DNA of 64,000 bases from Acerihabitans sp035013185 (GTDB lineage Bacteria; Pseudomonadota; Gammaproteobacteria; Enterobacterales; Enterobacteriaceae): the NCBI RefSeq assembly GCF_035013185.1, contig NZ_JAYGJO010000012.1, positions 62,001 through 126,000 on the forward strand, in the 5' to 3' direction. Both the position numbers and the translations under genes were made by a program. The notes under the pieces are model-generated. The model was not told the DNA's origin. It was given only the letters and a program-made list of their open reading frames with translations, and did not search any database. This document shows positions 36,341 through 45,793 of this stretch, one piece after another (positions within the stretch are counted from its first letter, which is position 1; each line of letters begins with the position of its first letter).

Positions 36341-37140
36341 TGACGTCCTCCACCCATGACATGTTGATACAACGCTATTCGGCAGATTCTCATCGCCAAC
36401 AACGGGATCCGGTGCTGGCGTTGGAAAACATTAACGTCAGTTTTGATGGTTTCCGTGCCTTGACCGACCTGTCGCTAACGATTGGCGTTGGGGAATTGCG
36501 CTGCGTTATCGGCCCCAACGGCGCCGGCAAAACCACGCTGATGGATGTGATCACCGGCAAAACCCGCCCGCAAAGCGGCCGGGCCATTTACGATCAGCGG
36601 ACCGATTTAACCCGGCTGTCGTCGGTGGAAATTGCACAGGCCGGTATTGGCCGCAAATTTCAAAAACCGACGGTGTTCGAGGCCTTAACGGTGTTTGAAA
36701 ACCTGGAGCTGGCGTTGAAAACCGACAAATCCGTGTGGGCCTGTCTGCGCGGCAAACTCAGCATGGAACAGCGCGATCGGATCGACGCCATGCTGGTGAC
36801 ATTACGGCTCGACACGCTGCGTCAACGTCCTGCAGGATTATTGTCCCATGGGCAAAAGCAGTTTTTGGAAATCGGCATGCTATTGGTGCAAGAACCGCAT
36901 TTGCTGTTGCTTGATGAGCCCGCCGCCGGTATGACGGATGCGGAGACCGCCTATACGGCCGAACTGTTCCGTTCCCTGGCAGGTAAGCATTCACTTATGG
37001 TGGTAGAACACGATATGGGTTTTGTTGAAACCATTGCCGATCACGTCACCGTGCTGCATCAAGGTCAGGTATTAGCCGAAGGTTCCTTAAAGGAAGTCCA
37101 GGCTAATGAACAGGTGATAGACGTGTATTTAGGACGTTAA
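36340..37140 (+). CDS. urtD: Urea ABC transporter ATPase UrtD
   Basis: A 266-residue LivG-type ATPase. Walker A is GPNGAGKTTLMDVITG, the signature region reads LLSHGQKQFLEIGML (SHGQ instead of SGGQ, as in UrtD), and Walker B is LLLLDEPAAGMT. The ATG at 36340 follows AGGAGAGGTTG; the longer in-frame open stretch upstream is only overlap with urtC. Confidence 0.95.
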   Translation: MTSSTHDMLIQRYSADSHRQQRDPVLALENINVSFDGFRALTDLSLTIGVGELRCVIGPNGAGKTTLMDVITGKTRPQSGRAIYDQRTDLTRLSSVEIAQAGIGRKFQKPTVFEALTVFENLELALKTDKSVWACLRGKLSMEQRDRIDAMLVTLRLDTLRQRPAGLLSHGQKQFLEIGMLLVQEPHLLLLDEPAAGMTDAETAYTAELFRSLAGKHSLMVVEHDMGFVETIADHVTVLHQGQVLAEGSLKEVQANEQVIDVYLGR

Positions 37141-37158
37141 GCCGCTGAGGGTAAAAAC

Positions 37159-37857
37159 ATGCTTCACGTTGAGGACTTACATCAGTTTTACGGCGGCAGT
37201 CATATATTGCGCGGTCTGTCGTTCGACGCGCCCATTGGTGAAATCACCTGCCTGCTAGGGCGAAACGGCGTGGGAAAAACCACCTTATTAAAATGCTTAA
37301 TGGGGCTGCTGCCGGCCAAAACCGGCCGCATCCGCTGGCAGGGTGAATTGATGAATCAGCGCAAGCCGCACCAACGTGTGCAGGCGGGTATCGCTTACGT
37401 TCCGCAGGGGCGGGAGATTTTTGCGCGCATGACGGTGGAGGAAAATATCCTACTGGGTCTGGCTCGATTTTCGGGCGCACGGGCGCGGCAAGTCCCCGTG
37501 GAAATTTATCAATTATTCCCCGTGCTGGCACAAATGCGGCAACGGCGCGGTGGCGATCTCTCCGGTGGCCAGCAGCAACAGTTGGCTATTGCCCGCGCCC
37601 TGGCTTGCCAGCCACAACTGCTGATATTGGATGAACCCACAGAAGGCATTCAGCCGTCGGTAATCAAAGAGATCGGCGTGGTGATAAAGACCCTGGCGGC
37701 ACGCGGCGATATGGCGATCCTCTTGGTGGAGCAATTTTATGATTTCGCCGCCGAGCTGGCGGATAATTATCTGGTGATGTCTCGTGGGCAAATCATCCAG
37801 CACGGTCGCGGAACGGATATGGTCGCTGATGGGGTACGGGAATTGGTGACCATCTAA
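37159..37857 (+). CDS. urtE: Urea ABC transporter ATPase UrtE
   Basis: A 232-residue LivF-type ATPase, last gene of the urea operon. Walker A is GRNGVGKTTLLKCLMG, the signature LSGGQQQQLAIARAL and Walker B LLILDEPTEGIQP, which is the UrtE form. Repeat copy E begins at its stop codon. No urease structural genes follow in the window. Confidence 0.95.
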   Translation: MLHVEDLHQFYGGSHILRGLSFDAPIGEITCLLGRNGVGKTTLLKCLMGLLPAKTGRIRWQGELMNQRKPHQRVQAGIAYVPQGREIFARMTVEENILLGLARFSGARARQVPVEIYQLFPVLAQMRQRRGGDLSGGQQQQLAIARALACQPQLLILDEPTEGIQPSVIKEIGVVIKTLAARGDMAILLVEQFYDFAAELADNYLVMSRGQIIQHGRGTDMVADGVRELVTI

Positions 37858-37982
37858 TACCCGTCATTCCTCACATGCCGGCGCGGTGACTGCGGCCACG
37901 CAACCCCGTCACCGCGTTATCGATGTTGCCGACGACCGGTGGACCTGCTGCCTTCCTGCAACTCGAATTATTTAGGCTATAG
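37857..37982. repeat. Dispersed repeat, copy E
   Basis: Begins ATACCCGTCATTCCTCA at the urtE stop and ends CTGCAACTCGAATTATTTAGGCTATA. It separates the urea operon from nikR. Confidence 0.75.
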
Positions 37983-38036
37983 GTTTTGCCGGCAAAATGT
38001 TCCACACTAGGGTTTTATTCGTTCTTGGAATTGTCT

Positions 38037-38519
38037 ATGCAGCGATTAACCATTTCACTCGACGATCGCCTGGCCGTCGAACTTGACCAACTGATGCGGC
38101 TGAAGGGATATTCAAGCCGCTCGGAGGCCTTTCGCGATATGTTGCGCCGCGAGTTGGGCCAGCAAGCGGCCAGCGCCGATCCCCAGGCGCCATTTATTGC
38201 CATCCTGAGTTATGTTTACGATCACCATGAACGACAATTGGCTACCCGGCTGACCGAACTGCAACATGATCATCATGATTTGACCATTTCCACTATGCAC
38301 GCCCATCTCAGCCAGGAGGAGTGTGTGGAAACCGCGATTTTGCGCGGGCCGCTGCGCGCCTTAACGGAATTTGCCCAGTCGGTGATTGCCCAGACCGGCG
38401 TGCGTCACGGCAGTATCAATCTGATTCCCCTGGAGAACCTCGCCGAGCAGATCCACCCTGATCGCCATGACGATAGCGCCGGCAAATCAGTCCACCACCA
38501 TGACCACCCTCATCCATAG
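38037..38519 (+). CDS. nikR: Nickel-responsive regulator NikR, His-rich tail
   Basis: A 160-residue ribbon-helix-helix repressor; E. coli NikR has 133. The DNA-binding N-terminus is MQRLTISLDDRLAVELDQL, and the nickel site lies in the HDHHDLTISTMHAHLSQEEC segment with its His and Cys ligands. The extra 25 C-terminal residues are rich in His and Asp and end SVHHHDHPHP, possibly for metal buffering. The start at 38037 aligns with other NikR proteins. It probably controls the nickel importer coded just downstream. Confidence 0.93.
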   Translation: MQRLTISLDDRLAVELDQLMRLKGYSSRSEAFRDMLRRELGQQAASADPQAPFIAILSYVYDHHERQLATRLTELQHDHHDLTISTMHAHLSQEECVETAILRGPLRALTEFAQSVIAQTGVRHGSINLIPLENLAEQIHPDRHDDSAGKSVHHHDHPHP

Positions 38520-38612
38520 TCCTGCGCCAAGAACGCTGGCAGCCTGAGAGTAGGTACCGGAGGCCGCCGGAAAAGCCCCCCTGGCGTTTCGTTGAGCCTG
38601 ATCAATAATGTA

Positions 38613-38638
38613 GTATGATTTTTTATAGAAAAGTATGA
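38613..38638 (+). promoter_or_regulatory. Two direct GTATGATT half sites upstream of nikMN
   Basis: GTATGATT occurs at 38613-38620 and 38633-38640, 20 bases apart in the same direction. NikR of E. coli binds GTATGA-N16-TCATAC as an inverted pair; here only the direct form is seen. Binding by NikR is inference. Confidence 0.4.
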
Positions 38639-38741
38639 TTCGTCCGTGCATACTGCTAAACATTGTTCATTGCATTACCGTCGGTGGCCTTTAACATGAC
38701 CCCCGGGCGGCAATGGCTGGTCATGTCAAAAGGTTCACTCA

Positions 38742-39830
38742 ATGCATATCCCGGACGGTTATCTCAGCCCCTCCACCTGCGCGGTCGCTTTTTTGATCGC
38801 TATGCCATTTTGGTGGGTGGCGCAACGGCGCGTGCACCATATGCTACATACGCGATTGGTACCGCTGCTGGCGGTAGTGTCGGCATTTTCATTTGTGATT
38901 ATGATGTTTAACCTGCCCTTGCCTGGCGGAACCACCGGCCATGCGGTGGGTATGGCGGTCGCAGCCATTGTGCTGGGCCCCTGGGCGGCGATTCTAGCGA
39001 TTTCGGTGGCGTTGTTTATCCAGGCGGTGTTTTTTGGCGACGGCGGTATCACCGCCATCGGCGCCAACTGCGTGAATATGGCCATCGTTGGCCCCCTGGT
39101 CGCCTATGGACTCTACCGCCTGATTGCCGCCGGATCGCAGATTACGGCCAAACGCCGGGTCGTGGCGGCGGCTATTGCCGGCTACGTCGCCATTAATATT
39201 TCCGCGTTACTGGCGGCGGTAGAATTTGGTATCCAGCCCCTGTTGTTTACCGATCCGGTGGGCACTCCGTTATATGCGCCCTATACCTTATCGGTGGCCG
39301 TTCCCGCCATGCTGCTCGGCCATCTGACCTTTGCCGGAATAGCGGAGGCCGTGATTTCCGGCGGTATCGTCGCCTATTTGCAAAAGGCCAATCCCGATCT
39401 GTTGCGCTTTACCGCCCCACCCAGCGCGGCCCTGCCGTCGCCAGCAATGCAAGGCGGCTGGCGGCCGGTGCGCGCGCTGTGGCTAGGTATGACCCTCATC
39501 ATGTTACTAAGTCCCCTGGGCCTGCTGGCCGTCGGCACTGCCTGGGGTGAATGGGGGGCGGGAGATTTTCAGGATGCCGCCGCCCGGGCCGAGATCACCC
39601 GCGCTTCCGGCGATGTCGCTCCGCCGGCTGGAATACCTTCCGGTATGCAGCGCCTGGAAGCACTATGGACGGCACCGGTGCCGGATTACGCCCCGTCGTT
39701 CATGCAAAATGCCAGTGTCGGTTATATCCTGTCGGCAGTTATGGGTAGCGGTCTGATCTTGCTGATGTTTTACCTGTTGACCCGGCTGTTTTCTCCACTA
39801 GGTTATCGACGTTTTACCGGGCGGCACTAA
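38742..39830 (+). CDS. nikMN: ECF nickel transporter component NikMN (CbiM-NikN fusion)
   Basis: A 362-residue membrane protein. The N-terminus MHIPDGYLSP holds the invariant His2 that binds Ni or Co in CbiM/NikM S components. About 220 residues of CbiM are followed by a PDGLE-type region (NikN) with one more helix near the C-terminus. It captures nickel for the NikQ-NikO energy-coupling module. Nickel is preferred over cobalt because of the neighbouring NikR and urea genes. Confidence 0.9.
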   Translation: MHIPDGYLSPSTCAVAFLIAMPFWWVAQRRVHHMLHTRLVPLLAVVSAFSFVIMMFNLPLPGGTTGHAVGMAVAAIVLGPWAAILAISVALFIQAVFFGDGGITAIGANCVNMAIVGPLVAYGLYRLIAAGSQITAKRRVVAAAIAGYVAINISALLAAVEFGIQPLLFTDPVGTPLYAPYTLSVAVPAMLLGHLTFAGIAEAVISGGIVAYLQKANPDLLRFTAPPSAALPSPAMQGGWRPVRALWLGMTLIMLLSPLGLLAVGTAWGEWGAGDFQDAAARAEITRASGDVAPPAGIPSGMQRLEALWTAPVPDYAPSFMQNASVGYILSAVMGSGLILLMFYLLTRLFSPLGYRRFTGRH

Positions 39831-39833
39831 CCG

Positions 39834-40697
39834 GTGCGAGAACCGTCATTCAGGTCGCAGCACGGTCCGGGGCGGCAACATTTTATGACCCGGTTGCTGT
39901 CAGGACTGGAGGGTGTCTTGGCTCATGCCGATGACGCGCAGCAATTGGCCGAGCGGCGAGGCTTGTTGCAGTGGCTGGATCCACGCATCAAACTGGTGGG
40001 ACTGGGTCTGCTGATCATCACCGGCGTGATGGTACATTCCCTGGTGGCGTTGGCTGGACTGCTGCTGACCGCCGTCGTGCTGGCCGGCCTGTCGAAGATT
40101 TCCGCCCGTCGCCTGCTCAATCAGGTATGGATTGGGGTATTGCTGTTTACCGGCCTGGTGGCGCTGCCCGCGCTGTTCTTGGTGCCCGGTATCCCCCTAC
40201 TGCAATTACCCGGTTTGCCGCTGGTGATCACCTGGCAAGGGTTACGATCAGCGGCGTTTCTGATTGGCCGGGCGGAAAGCTCGGCAACCCTGTCGTTGCT
40301 GATGGTACTCACCACCCCTTGGCCCGATGTCTTAAAGGCGCTGCGTTACCTGCGAGTGCCCAAAATGGTGGTGATGATTCTCGGCATGACCCATCGTTAT
40401 ATCTTTGTTCTGCTCAACAGCGCTATTGCGCTGTTTGAGGCACGCAATAGCCGGATGATTGGCCCACTGCCGCCCCGCGAAAGGCGCCGCCTGGCGGTTA
40501 ACGCCGCCGGGGCATTGCTGGAACGATCGTTATACCTGAGTCAGGAAGTTCATCTGGCCATGCTGTCCCGTGGGTATCGCGGCGACATACACCTGATGCA
40601 CGATCTGCGCTGTCGCACGCTCGACTGGCTGGCATTGGCCGGTTTTATCCTGCTGTCACTTGCCGCGTTTAGCTGCCAGTGGCTGCGGTTGGCCTGA
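39834..40697 (+). CDS. nikQ: ECF nickel transporter T component NikQ (CbiQ family)
   Basis: A 287-residue CbiQ-type protein if the GTG at 39834 is used, or 270 from the ATG at 39885; neither has a strong ribosome-binding site. Four to five helices are followed by the coupling motifs ARNSRMIG and AMLSRGYRGD, which match the Ala-Arg-Gly type coupling helices. It links NikMN to the ATPase. Expected in the inner membrane. Confidence 0.88.
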   Translation: MREPSFRSQHGPGRQHFMTRLLSGLEGVLAHADDAQQLAERRGLLQWLDPRIKLVGLGLLIITGVMVHSLVALAGLLLTAVVLAGLSKISARRLLNQVWIGVLLFTGLVALPALFLVPGIPLLQLPGLPLVITWQGLRSAAFLIGRAESSATLSLLMVLTTPWPDVLKALRYLRVPKMVVMILGMTHRYIFVLLNSAIALFEARNSRMIGPLPPRERRRLAVNAAGALLERSLYLSQEVHLAMLSRGYRGDIHLMHDLRCRTLDWLALAGFILLSLAAFSCQWLRLA

Positions 40698-40715
40698 AAG
40701 CATGGAGCAGAACAA

Positions 40716-41477
40716 ATGAAACAGGATTTACCCGCCGCAGAGCCTTTACCGGTCTACCAATTACACCAGGTGAGTTACGCTTATCAATCGGTTCCTGCGC
40801 TGCTGGATGTCAGCCTCAGCATCGCGGCTGGACAACGCATCGCATTATTAGGCGCCAATGGTTCCGGCAAGTCTACGCTGCTGCGCCTGTTGGACGGCCT
40901 GCTGTTTGCTGACACCGGCACGGTTTCCGCCTTCGGTCAGCCGCTTGATCAGGCCGCACTGCAGCACGATGAAGCGGCCTATGCGTTTCGCCGCCGCGTC
41001 GGGTTGGTGTTCCAGAATGCCGATGTGCAATTGTTTAATCCCACAGTCTTTGATGAACTGGCCTTTGGACCGTTACAGCTTGGCTGGGACAAAACGCACG
41101 TCACCCTGGCCATCGAAACCCTGTTGGCACAATTTGGCATCGAGCACCTGCGCCACCGTTCCCCGCACCGCCTGTCCGGCGGGGAAAAAAAACGCGTTGC
41201 GCTTGCGTCGGTGCTCATTATCGATCCCGAGGTGCTCTTGCTGGATGAACCGTGCAGCGGTCTCGATCCCGCAAGCCAAGGAAACATGGTAGAATTTTTA
41301 CGCTTAAGCCGTGGCCGCACGCTGATCACCGCGACCCATGATTTGGCCATCGTGCCCGAGATCGCCGATTACTGTCTGGTCATGCGACAGGGACGGCTGG
41401 TGGCGCAGGGAAGCTCGCAGGTGATTTTAGCCAACCAGGAACTGCTGCAGCAATGCGATTTAACCTGGCTGCATTAG
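40716..41477 (+). CDS. nikO: ECF nickel transporter ATPase NikO (CbiO family)
   Basis: A 253-residue ATPase. Walker A is GANGSGKSTLLRLLDG, the signature LSGGEKKRVALA and Walker B LLLDEPCSGLDP; VGLVFQNADVQLFNPTVFDE is the Q-loop typical of ECF ATPases. It ends the nickel unit started by nikMN. Confidence 0.92.
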   Translation: MKQDLPAAEPLPVYQLHQVSYAYQSVPALLDVSLSIAAGQRIALLGANGSGKSTLLRLLDGLLFADTGTVSAFGQPLDQAALQHDEAAYAFRRRVGLVFQNADVQLFNPTVFDELAFGPLQLGWDKTHVTLAIETLLAQFGIEHLRHRSPHRLSGGEKKRVALASVLIIDPEVLLLDEPCSGLDPASQGNMVEFLRLSRGRTLITATHDLAIVPEIADYCLVMRQGRLVAQGSSQVILANQELLQQCDLTWLH

Positions 41478-41552
41478 CACAGCAAGAATAATCGAGGTTT
41501 TGGTGCCGATAATTTACTATTGGCTCATCTAAAAGATCGTTAAGGTTGGGAA

Positions 41553-42455
41553 ATGCTGTCACGTGATTCGAACGCTCTAAAATTGGTTTTTTCATTGTTT
41601 GCACTTTATATCATCTGGGGATCGACTTACTTTGTTATCCGCATCGGCGTGGGCAGTTGGCCGCCGTTGATGATGGCCGGCGTGCGTTATTCTATTGCCG
41701 GCGTTTTGTTGACCACTGTACTGCTGCTTAAGGGCAGTGACCGGCCGTCGCTACGACAGATGATCAATGCCGGTATCATCGGCATTTTGCTCCTGGCGGT
41801 GGGCAACGGTTTGGTGACGGTAGCGGAACATATGCACGTTCCCTCTGGCATCACGGCGATCATCATCGCCACGGTACCGCTATTTGCCGTGTGTTTTGGT
41901 TGTTTTTGGGGCCTGAGAGCGACCAAATTGGAATGGTTCGGTATCGTACTTGGCCTGCTGGGAATTATTTTATTAAATACCGGTGGTAATCTGATCAGCA
42001 ACCCAATAGGTGCGCTATTAATCGTCGTGGCGTCAATCAGCTGGGCCTTTGGATCTATCTGGAGTTCACGGCTGAATCTGCCGAAAGGCATGATGGCCGG
42101 CGCGGTTGAAATGACCGTAGCGGGATGTGTACTGTTGGTGGCCAGTCGGCTGAATGGCGAAAAACTGGATCATCTGCCGGACAGCGCCGGACTACTGGCA
42201 GTAGGTTATCTGATCGTATTTGGATCAATCATCGCCATCAGTGCGTATATGTACCTGCTGACTCATGCCCGGCCAGCCTTGGCCACCAGCTATGCCTATG
42301 TTAATCCCGTGGTGGCGGTGTTGTTGGGTATGGGTTTCGGCGGGGAACATTTGAATCCGGTGGAATGGTTGGCGCTGGGTGTGATTGTCCTGGCGGTGGT
42401 CATTGTGATTGTCGGTAAATCCTTTGCCGCTGGCGCACGTAGACACCAAGCGTAA
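41553..42455 (+). CDS. yedA: EamA-family transporter YedA
   Basis: A 300-residue drug/metabolite transporter with ten helices in two EamA repeats. LFALYIIWGSTYFVIRIGV at the N-terminus and ALATSYAYVNPVVAVLLG near the C-terminus follow E. coli YedA. Such proteins export amino acids or small metabolites; the substrate is not known. Confidence 0.9.
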   Translation: MLSRDSNALKLVFSLFALYIIWGSTYFVIRIGVGSWPPLMMAGVRYSIAGVLLTTVLLLKGSDRPSLRQMINAGIIGILLLAVGNGLVTVAEHMHVPSGITAIIIATVPLFAVCFGCFWGLRATKLEWFGIVLGLLGIILLNTGGNLISNPIGALLIVVASISWAFGSIWSSRLNLPKGMMAGAVEMTVAGCVLLVASRLNGEKLDHLPDSAGLLAVGYLIVFGSIIAISAYMYLLTHARPALATSYAYVNPVVAVLLGMGFGGEHLNPVEWLALGVIVLAVVIVIVGKSFAAGARRHQA

Positions 42456-42563
42456 CGTTTTTTGTATGACAATTTTTTTTGCCCAGCGTAAAATATTCGC
42501 TTCCCCAGCATCCAATATGACCTGATATTCGGCGGCATTGTCGCGTAAGGATTTGGGCAGGTA

Positions 42564-44042
42564 ATGATAAACGAACCACCACCGGTATGCTCGTCGACCA
42601 ACGCTGGGGAGCAAGACCGGCAGAGCGAAACACCGGCTTCCCACGGAATATCCGGCATGGCATTATTGGTGGCCGGTGCTTTTTTCATGGAATATATCGA
42701 CGGTACGGTGATCGCCACCGCGCTGCCGCAGATGGGTATCACCTTCGGCGTATCGGCAGTGGACTTAAATATCGGCATGAGCGCCTATCTTCTGACGCTG
42801 GCCGTATTGATCCCTGCCAGCGGCTGGATTGCCGATCGTTTTGGCTCGCGTCAGGTATTCACCCTGGCGCTGGCGATTTTCACCTTATCTTCAGTACTTT
42901 GCGGCCTGACGCAAAATGTTCCACAGTTTGTGCTGATGCGGATCATCCAAGGGGCCGGTGGCGCACTGATGGTACCGGTGGGACGTCTGGCAGTATTGCG
43001 CAGCACCCCTAAATCACAGCTTATTACCGCTATCGCCACTCTGACCTGGCCGGCGCTGGTGGCACCGATTCTCGGCCCGCCGCTGGGGGGTTTTATTACC
43101 GACTATGCCAGTTGGCGTTGGATCTTTTTTATCAATCTGCCCTTGGGTCTCCTAGCCATGGTGGTCGCCTGGAAACTGATTCCTAACCCATCGCGCGATG
43201 TGCGTCCACCCTTTGACCTGTTTGGTTTTATCGCCAGCGGCGGTGCCATGCTCTCGTTGGTGTATGGGCTGGAACTCATCGCCAGGCGCGATGCCACCTG
43301 GCAGGTCGCAACAGTGTTTTTAGTACTAGGCCTGTTGGTGCTGTGGGTTGCCATCCGCCATATGCGGCACGCCGAGCGTCCTATGGTCCGACTGAGTTCG
43401 CTGCGCGTGTTAACCTTTCGCGTGACCATCTTCGGCGGTTCGTTGTTTCGCATGTCCATCGGCGCGGTGCCTTTTTTGCTGCCCTTGTTGTTTCAGGTCG
43501 GTTTCGGGATGGATGCGTTGCATGCCGGTTCGCTGGTGCTGGCGGTATTTGCCGGCAACCTGGCCATGAAACCCGCCACCACGCCGTTAATCCGCCATTT
43601 TGGTTTTCGCAAGGTGTTACTGGTGAACGGTATCCTGGCGGCATTTTCTCTAATGGCCTGCGCGTTCCTGACCCCGTCAACCCCCGACTGGCTGACGCTG
43701 ACGGTGTTGTTCTTCGGTGGGCTGTGTCGCTCAATGCAGTTTACCGGCATAAGTACGTTGGCATTCGCCGACATTCCACAGCCCGCCATAAGTGATGCCA
43801 ATACCTTGTTCAGTACTGCGGTTCAGCTTTCGATTGGTATGGGTATTACCATCGGTGCCATCGGCGTACGGCTAGGCAATGCCGTGGCACCCTGGATGGG
43901 CATGGAAAATTTACCGGGTATCGGCTATCGCATGGCATTTGTGCTTATTACGCTCATGTCGCTCATTGGCCTGATGGACCTACTGCGCTTACCGAAAAAC
44001 GCCGGGGAACGGGTTTCGCGTAAACCGGGATCGACAAAGTAA
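42564..44042 (+). CDS. DHA2-family MFS efflux transporter
   Basis: A 492-residue, 14-helix-type drug:proton antiporter. The first membrane domain shows FFMEYIDGTVIATALPQMG and the motif GWIADRFGSRQVF; motif C is in LVAPILGPPLGGFI. It resembles MdtD and HsrA of E. coli. It is likely an exporter of drugs or metabolites. It is followed by a convergent regulator gene. Confidence 0.87.
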   Translation: MINEPPPVCSSTNAGEQDRQSETPASHGISGMALLVAGAFFMEYIDGTVIATALPQMGITFGVSAVDLNIGMSAYLLTLAVLIPASGWIADRFGSRQVFTLALAIFTLSSVLCGLTQNVPQFVLMRIIQGAGGALMVPVGRLAVLRSTPKSQLITAIATLTWPALVAPILGPPLGGFITDYASWRWIFFINLPLGLLAMVVAWKLIPNPSRDVRPPFDLFGFIASGGAMLSLVYGLELIARRDATWQVATVFLVLGLLVLWVAIRHMRHAERPMVRLSSLRVLTFRVTIFGGSLFRMSIGAVPFLLPLLFQVGFGMDALHAGSLVLAVFAGNLAMKPATTPLIRHFGFRKVLLVNGILAAFSLMACAFLTPSTPDWLTLTVLFFGGLCRSMQFTGISTLAFADIPQPAISDANTLFSTAVQLSIGMGITIGAIGVRLGNAVAPWMGMENLPGIGYRMAFVLITLMSLIGLMDLLRLPKNAGERVSRKPGSTK

Positions 44043-44084
44043 CCCCCCGCCAGGGGAAAACCTATCGATTTACCCTGGCGGCAC

Positions 44085-44798
44085 CTACAGGACAATAAAC
44101 CGCTGCGGATTGACGAATTTTGACGGTGCATATCTGTCATACCCTTTCGCCAGACAAAACTCCTTCAAAGCACCTAAGCTATTGACCTGCGCTTTTTGGT
44201 ACATCATCTGCAATTTATTGGTGACGGTTCGATTCGATAGGGCCAGGCGTAGGGCAATTTCTTTGGGTTTCATCCCCTGCAGAACAAAAAACAACACATC
44301 AAACTCCCGGTCGGTAAAAAAACAATCCGGCTTATTCAAGGTAAGTTCGGAAGGGTATTCCCCGCGGGTATAATGGTGCATAGAATAAAATGTCAACCGC
44401 TTTAGATAGGAAACGGTGCCAATGCATTCACCATTTTTATAAAGCGGAAAAACATCACCCAAAAAAGCCTGCACCCTTTTTTCCCTTCCGCCAAAGATAA
44501 AGGTGTTGAGGATATTTTTCTTCTTGCCAGTGGTTCTGACCACCCGCTCGTTTTCCTGAAATAACGGAGCCTGTTCTGACCAGTAGGCTGGACACTCCTG
44601 ATCCAGTCGCCCTTCTATATCAAAATTCTTCGGCAGATCACCATAATAATATGACACACTATTCGCAAAAATATAACGTGATTCTATATCTTTAATTAAC
44701 CAAAAATCATCGCTTCTTTCCATAAAAGCAATCAATGATTCCACAGAATCCACCGAGGTATTAAGTAAGGATTTTGCGCTTTTGTCTCTTTCTTCCAT
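44085..44798 (-). CDS. PAS-LuxR type transcriptional regulator
   Basis: A 237-residue protein with an N-terminal PAS-like domain (about residues 25-140, starting LIAFMERSDDFWLIKD) and a LuxR-type helix-turn-helix (FFTDREFDVLFFVLQGMKPK through LSNRTVTNKL). The ATG at 44798 has AGGAG five bases upstream, better than the longer in-frame start. It belongs to a group of one-component regulators common in enteric bacteria. Its target is not visible. Confidence 0.8.
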   Translation of the reverse strand: MEERDKSAKSLLNTSVDSVESLIAFMERSDDFWLIKDIESRYIFANSVSYYYGDLPKNFDIEGRLDQECPAYWSEQAPLFQENERVVRTTGKKKNILNTFIFGGREKRVQAFLGDVFPLYKNGECIGTVSYLKRLTFYSMHHYTRGEYPSELTLNKPDCFFTDREFDVLFFVLQGMKPKEIALRLALSNRTVTNKLQMMYQKAQVNSLGALKEFCLAKGYDRYAPSKFVNPQRFIVL

Positions 44799-45287
44799 AG
44801 ACTCTCCTGATCTTCCCTTCACCTTTCAAGCTGCGAGTGCGTTGGCTGCGCTCTCTCACCCGAATTATTTAAGGTATATAGAATAAATAAACATCAAACC
44901 GTAGAGGATTATTGCGTCCAAAAATAGACTGCTGATATTTGTACCACATCCTTTTATCGAAACCAACTTTTTATAGATAATAGGAAAAGTCACCACAGGG
45001 TTAAATAAGAACAGTATTTTAATTATTATTAAAAATATTATTTTCTTACTCAGACTAAGTTACCCGCGCCTAATATACTGCATTTTTTTCGAATCCGCGC
45101 ATTATACATTATTGTCTGCATCTGGCATCGTTTAGTACGGGATACCGGTATAGTGATCGGCATAACTTACTCAGCATGGTGTTTTTTAGGTTTGACGATA
45201 GATAAAATCATTCAATTGGCGCTGAACGCTTGCACAATGAACTATGATGGAAGCAGATGTCCAATAAGTTACCCTGAGAGACCTAAA
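44799..45287. other. AT-rich intergenic region with repeat copy F
   Basis: About 490 bases between the PAS-LuxR gene and an acetyltransferase. A short repeat copy (44816-44879: TTTCAAGCTGCGAGTGCGTT to GAATTATTTAAGGTATA) is seen; the rest is AT-rich and has no supported gene. Confidence 0.55.
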
Positions 45288-45722
45288 ATGGAGAATATTC
45301 GAATTGAACGCGTTTCATCCATAACAAAAACATTGGCGGCTGATCTGACAAATTTACTTTCTGAACTATCAGAAACCGCACCCGTGCTGGAGTTTGATGA
45401 TGTTAAGGCAACGATTCATTCTGACGCGGTAGATGTTTTTGTCGCGTATGACAATGACGCTCCAGCGGGTATGCTGACAGTCGTGTTTGTCACATTGCTA
45501 TCGGGTAAGAAGTGCATTATTGAAGACGTGGTTGTCAGTTCCCGGTTCAGACGCAGAGGGATCGCCGCTGAATTAGTTCGTTCTGCTGTGACTTATTCAC
45601 GTAGTCACGGGGCACGTTATGTCGATCTTACTTCCCGTCCAGAGCGTGTCGCGGCCAATGAACTGTATCAGAAGTTGGGGTTCATCCAACGTCAAACCCA
45701 TGTTTACCGGTTGGCTTTGTAG
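45288..45722 (+). CDS. GNAT-family N-acetyltransferase
   Basis: A 144-residue protein with the acetyl-CoA motif VVSSRFRRRGIAAELVRSAV and the C-terminal NELYQKLGFIQRQTHVYRL. The ATG at 45288 starts the domain; an in-frame start at 45153 would add a poorly conserved 45-residue leader. The substrate is unknown. Confidence 0.82.
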   Translation: MENIRIERVSSITKTLAADLTNLLSELSETAPVLEFDDVKATIHSDAVDVFVAYDNDAPAGMLTVVFVTLLSGKKCIIEDVVVSSRFRRRGIAAELVRSAVTYSRSHGARYVDLTSRPERVAANELYQKLGFIQRQTHVYRLAL

Positions 45723-45744
45723 GATACGACGGCAAATTAACCCA

Positions 45745-45783
45745 TAAAAAAATCCACTGTGCCGGAAGTTTGACACAGCGGAT
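45745..45783 (-). terminator. Rho-independent terminator of the chemoreceptor gene
   Basis: On the minus strand ATCCGCTGTG and CACAGTGGAT pair with one mismatch and are followed by a run of T. It lies between the convergent acetyltransferase and chemoreceptor genes. Confidence 0.75.
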
Positions 45784-45793
45784 GGCAAATCAA

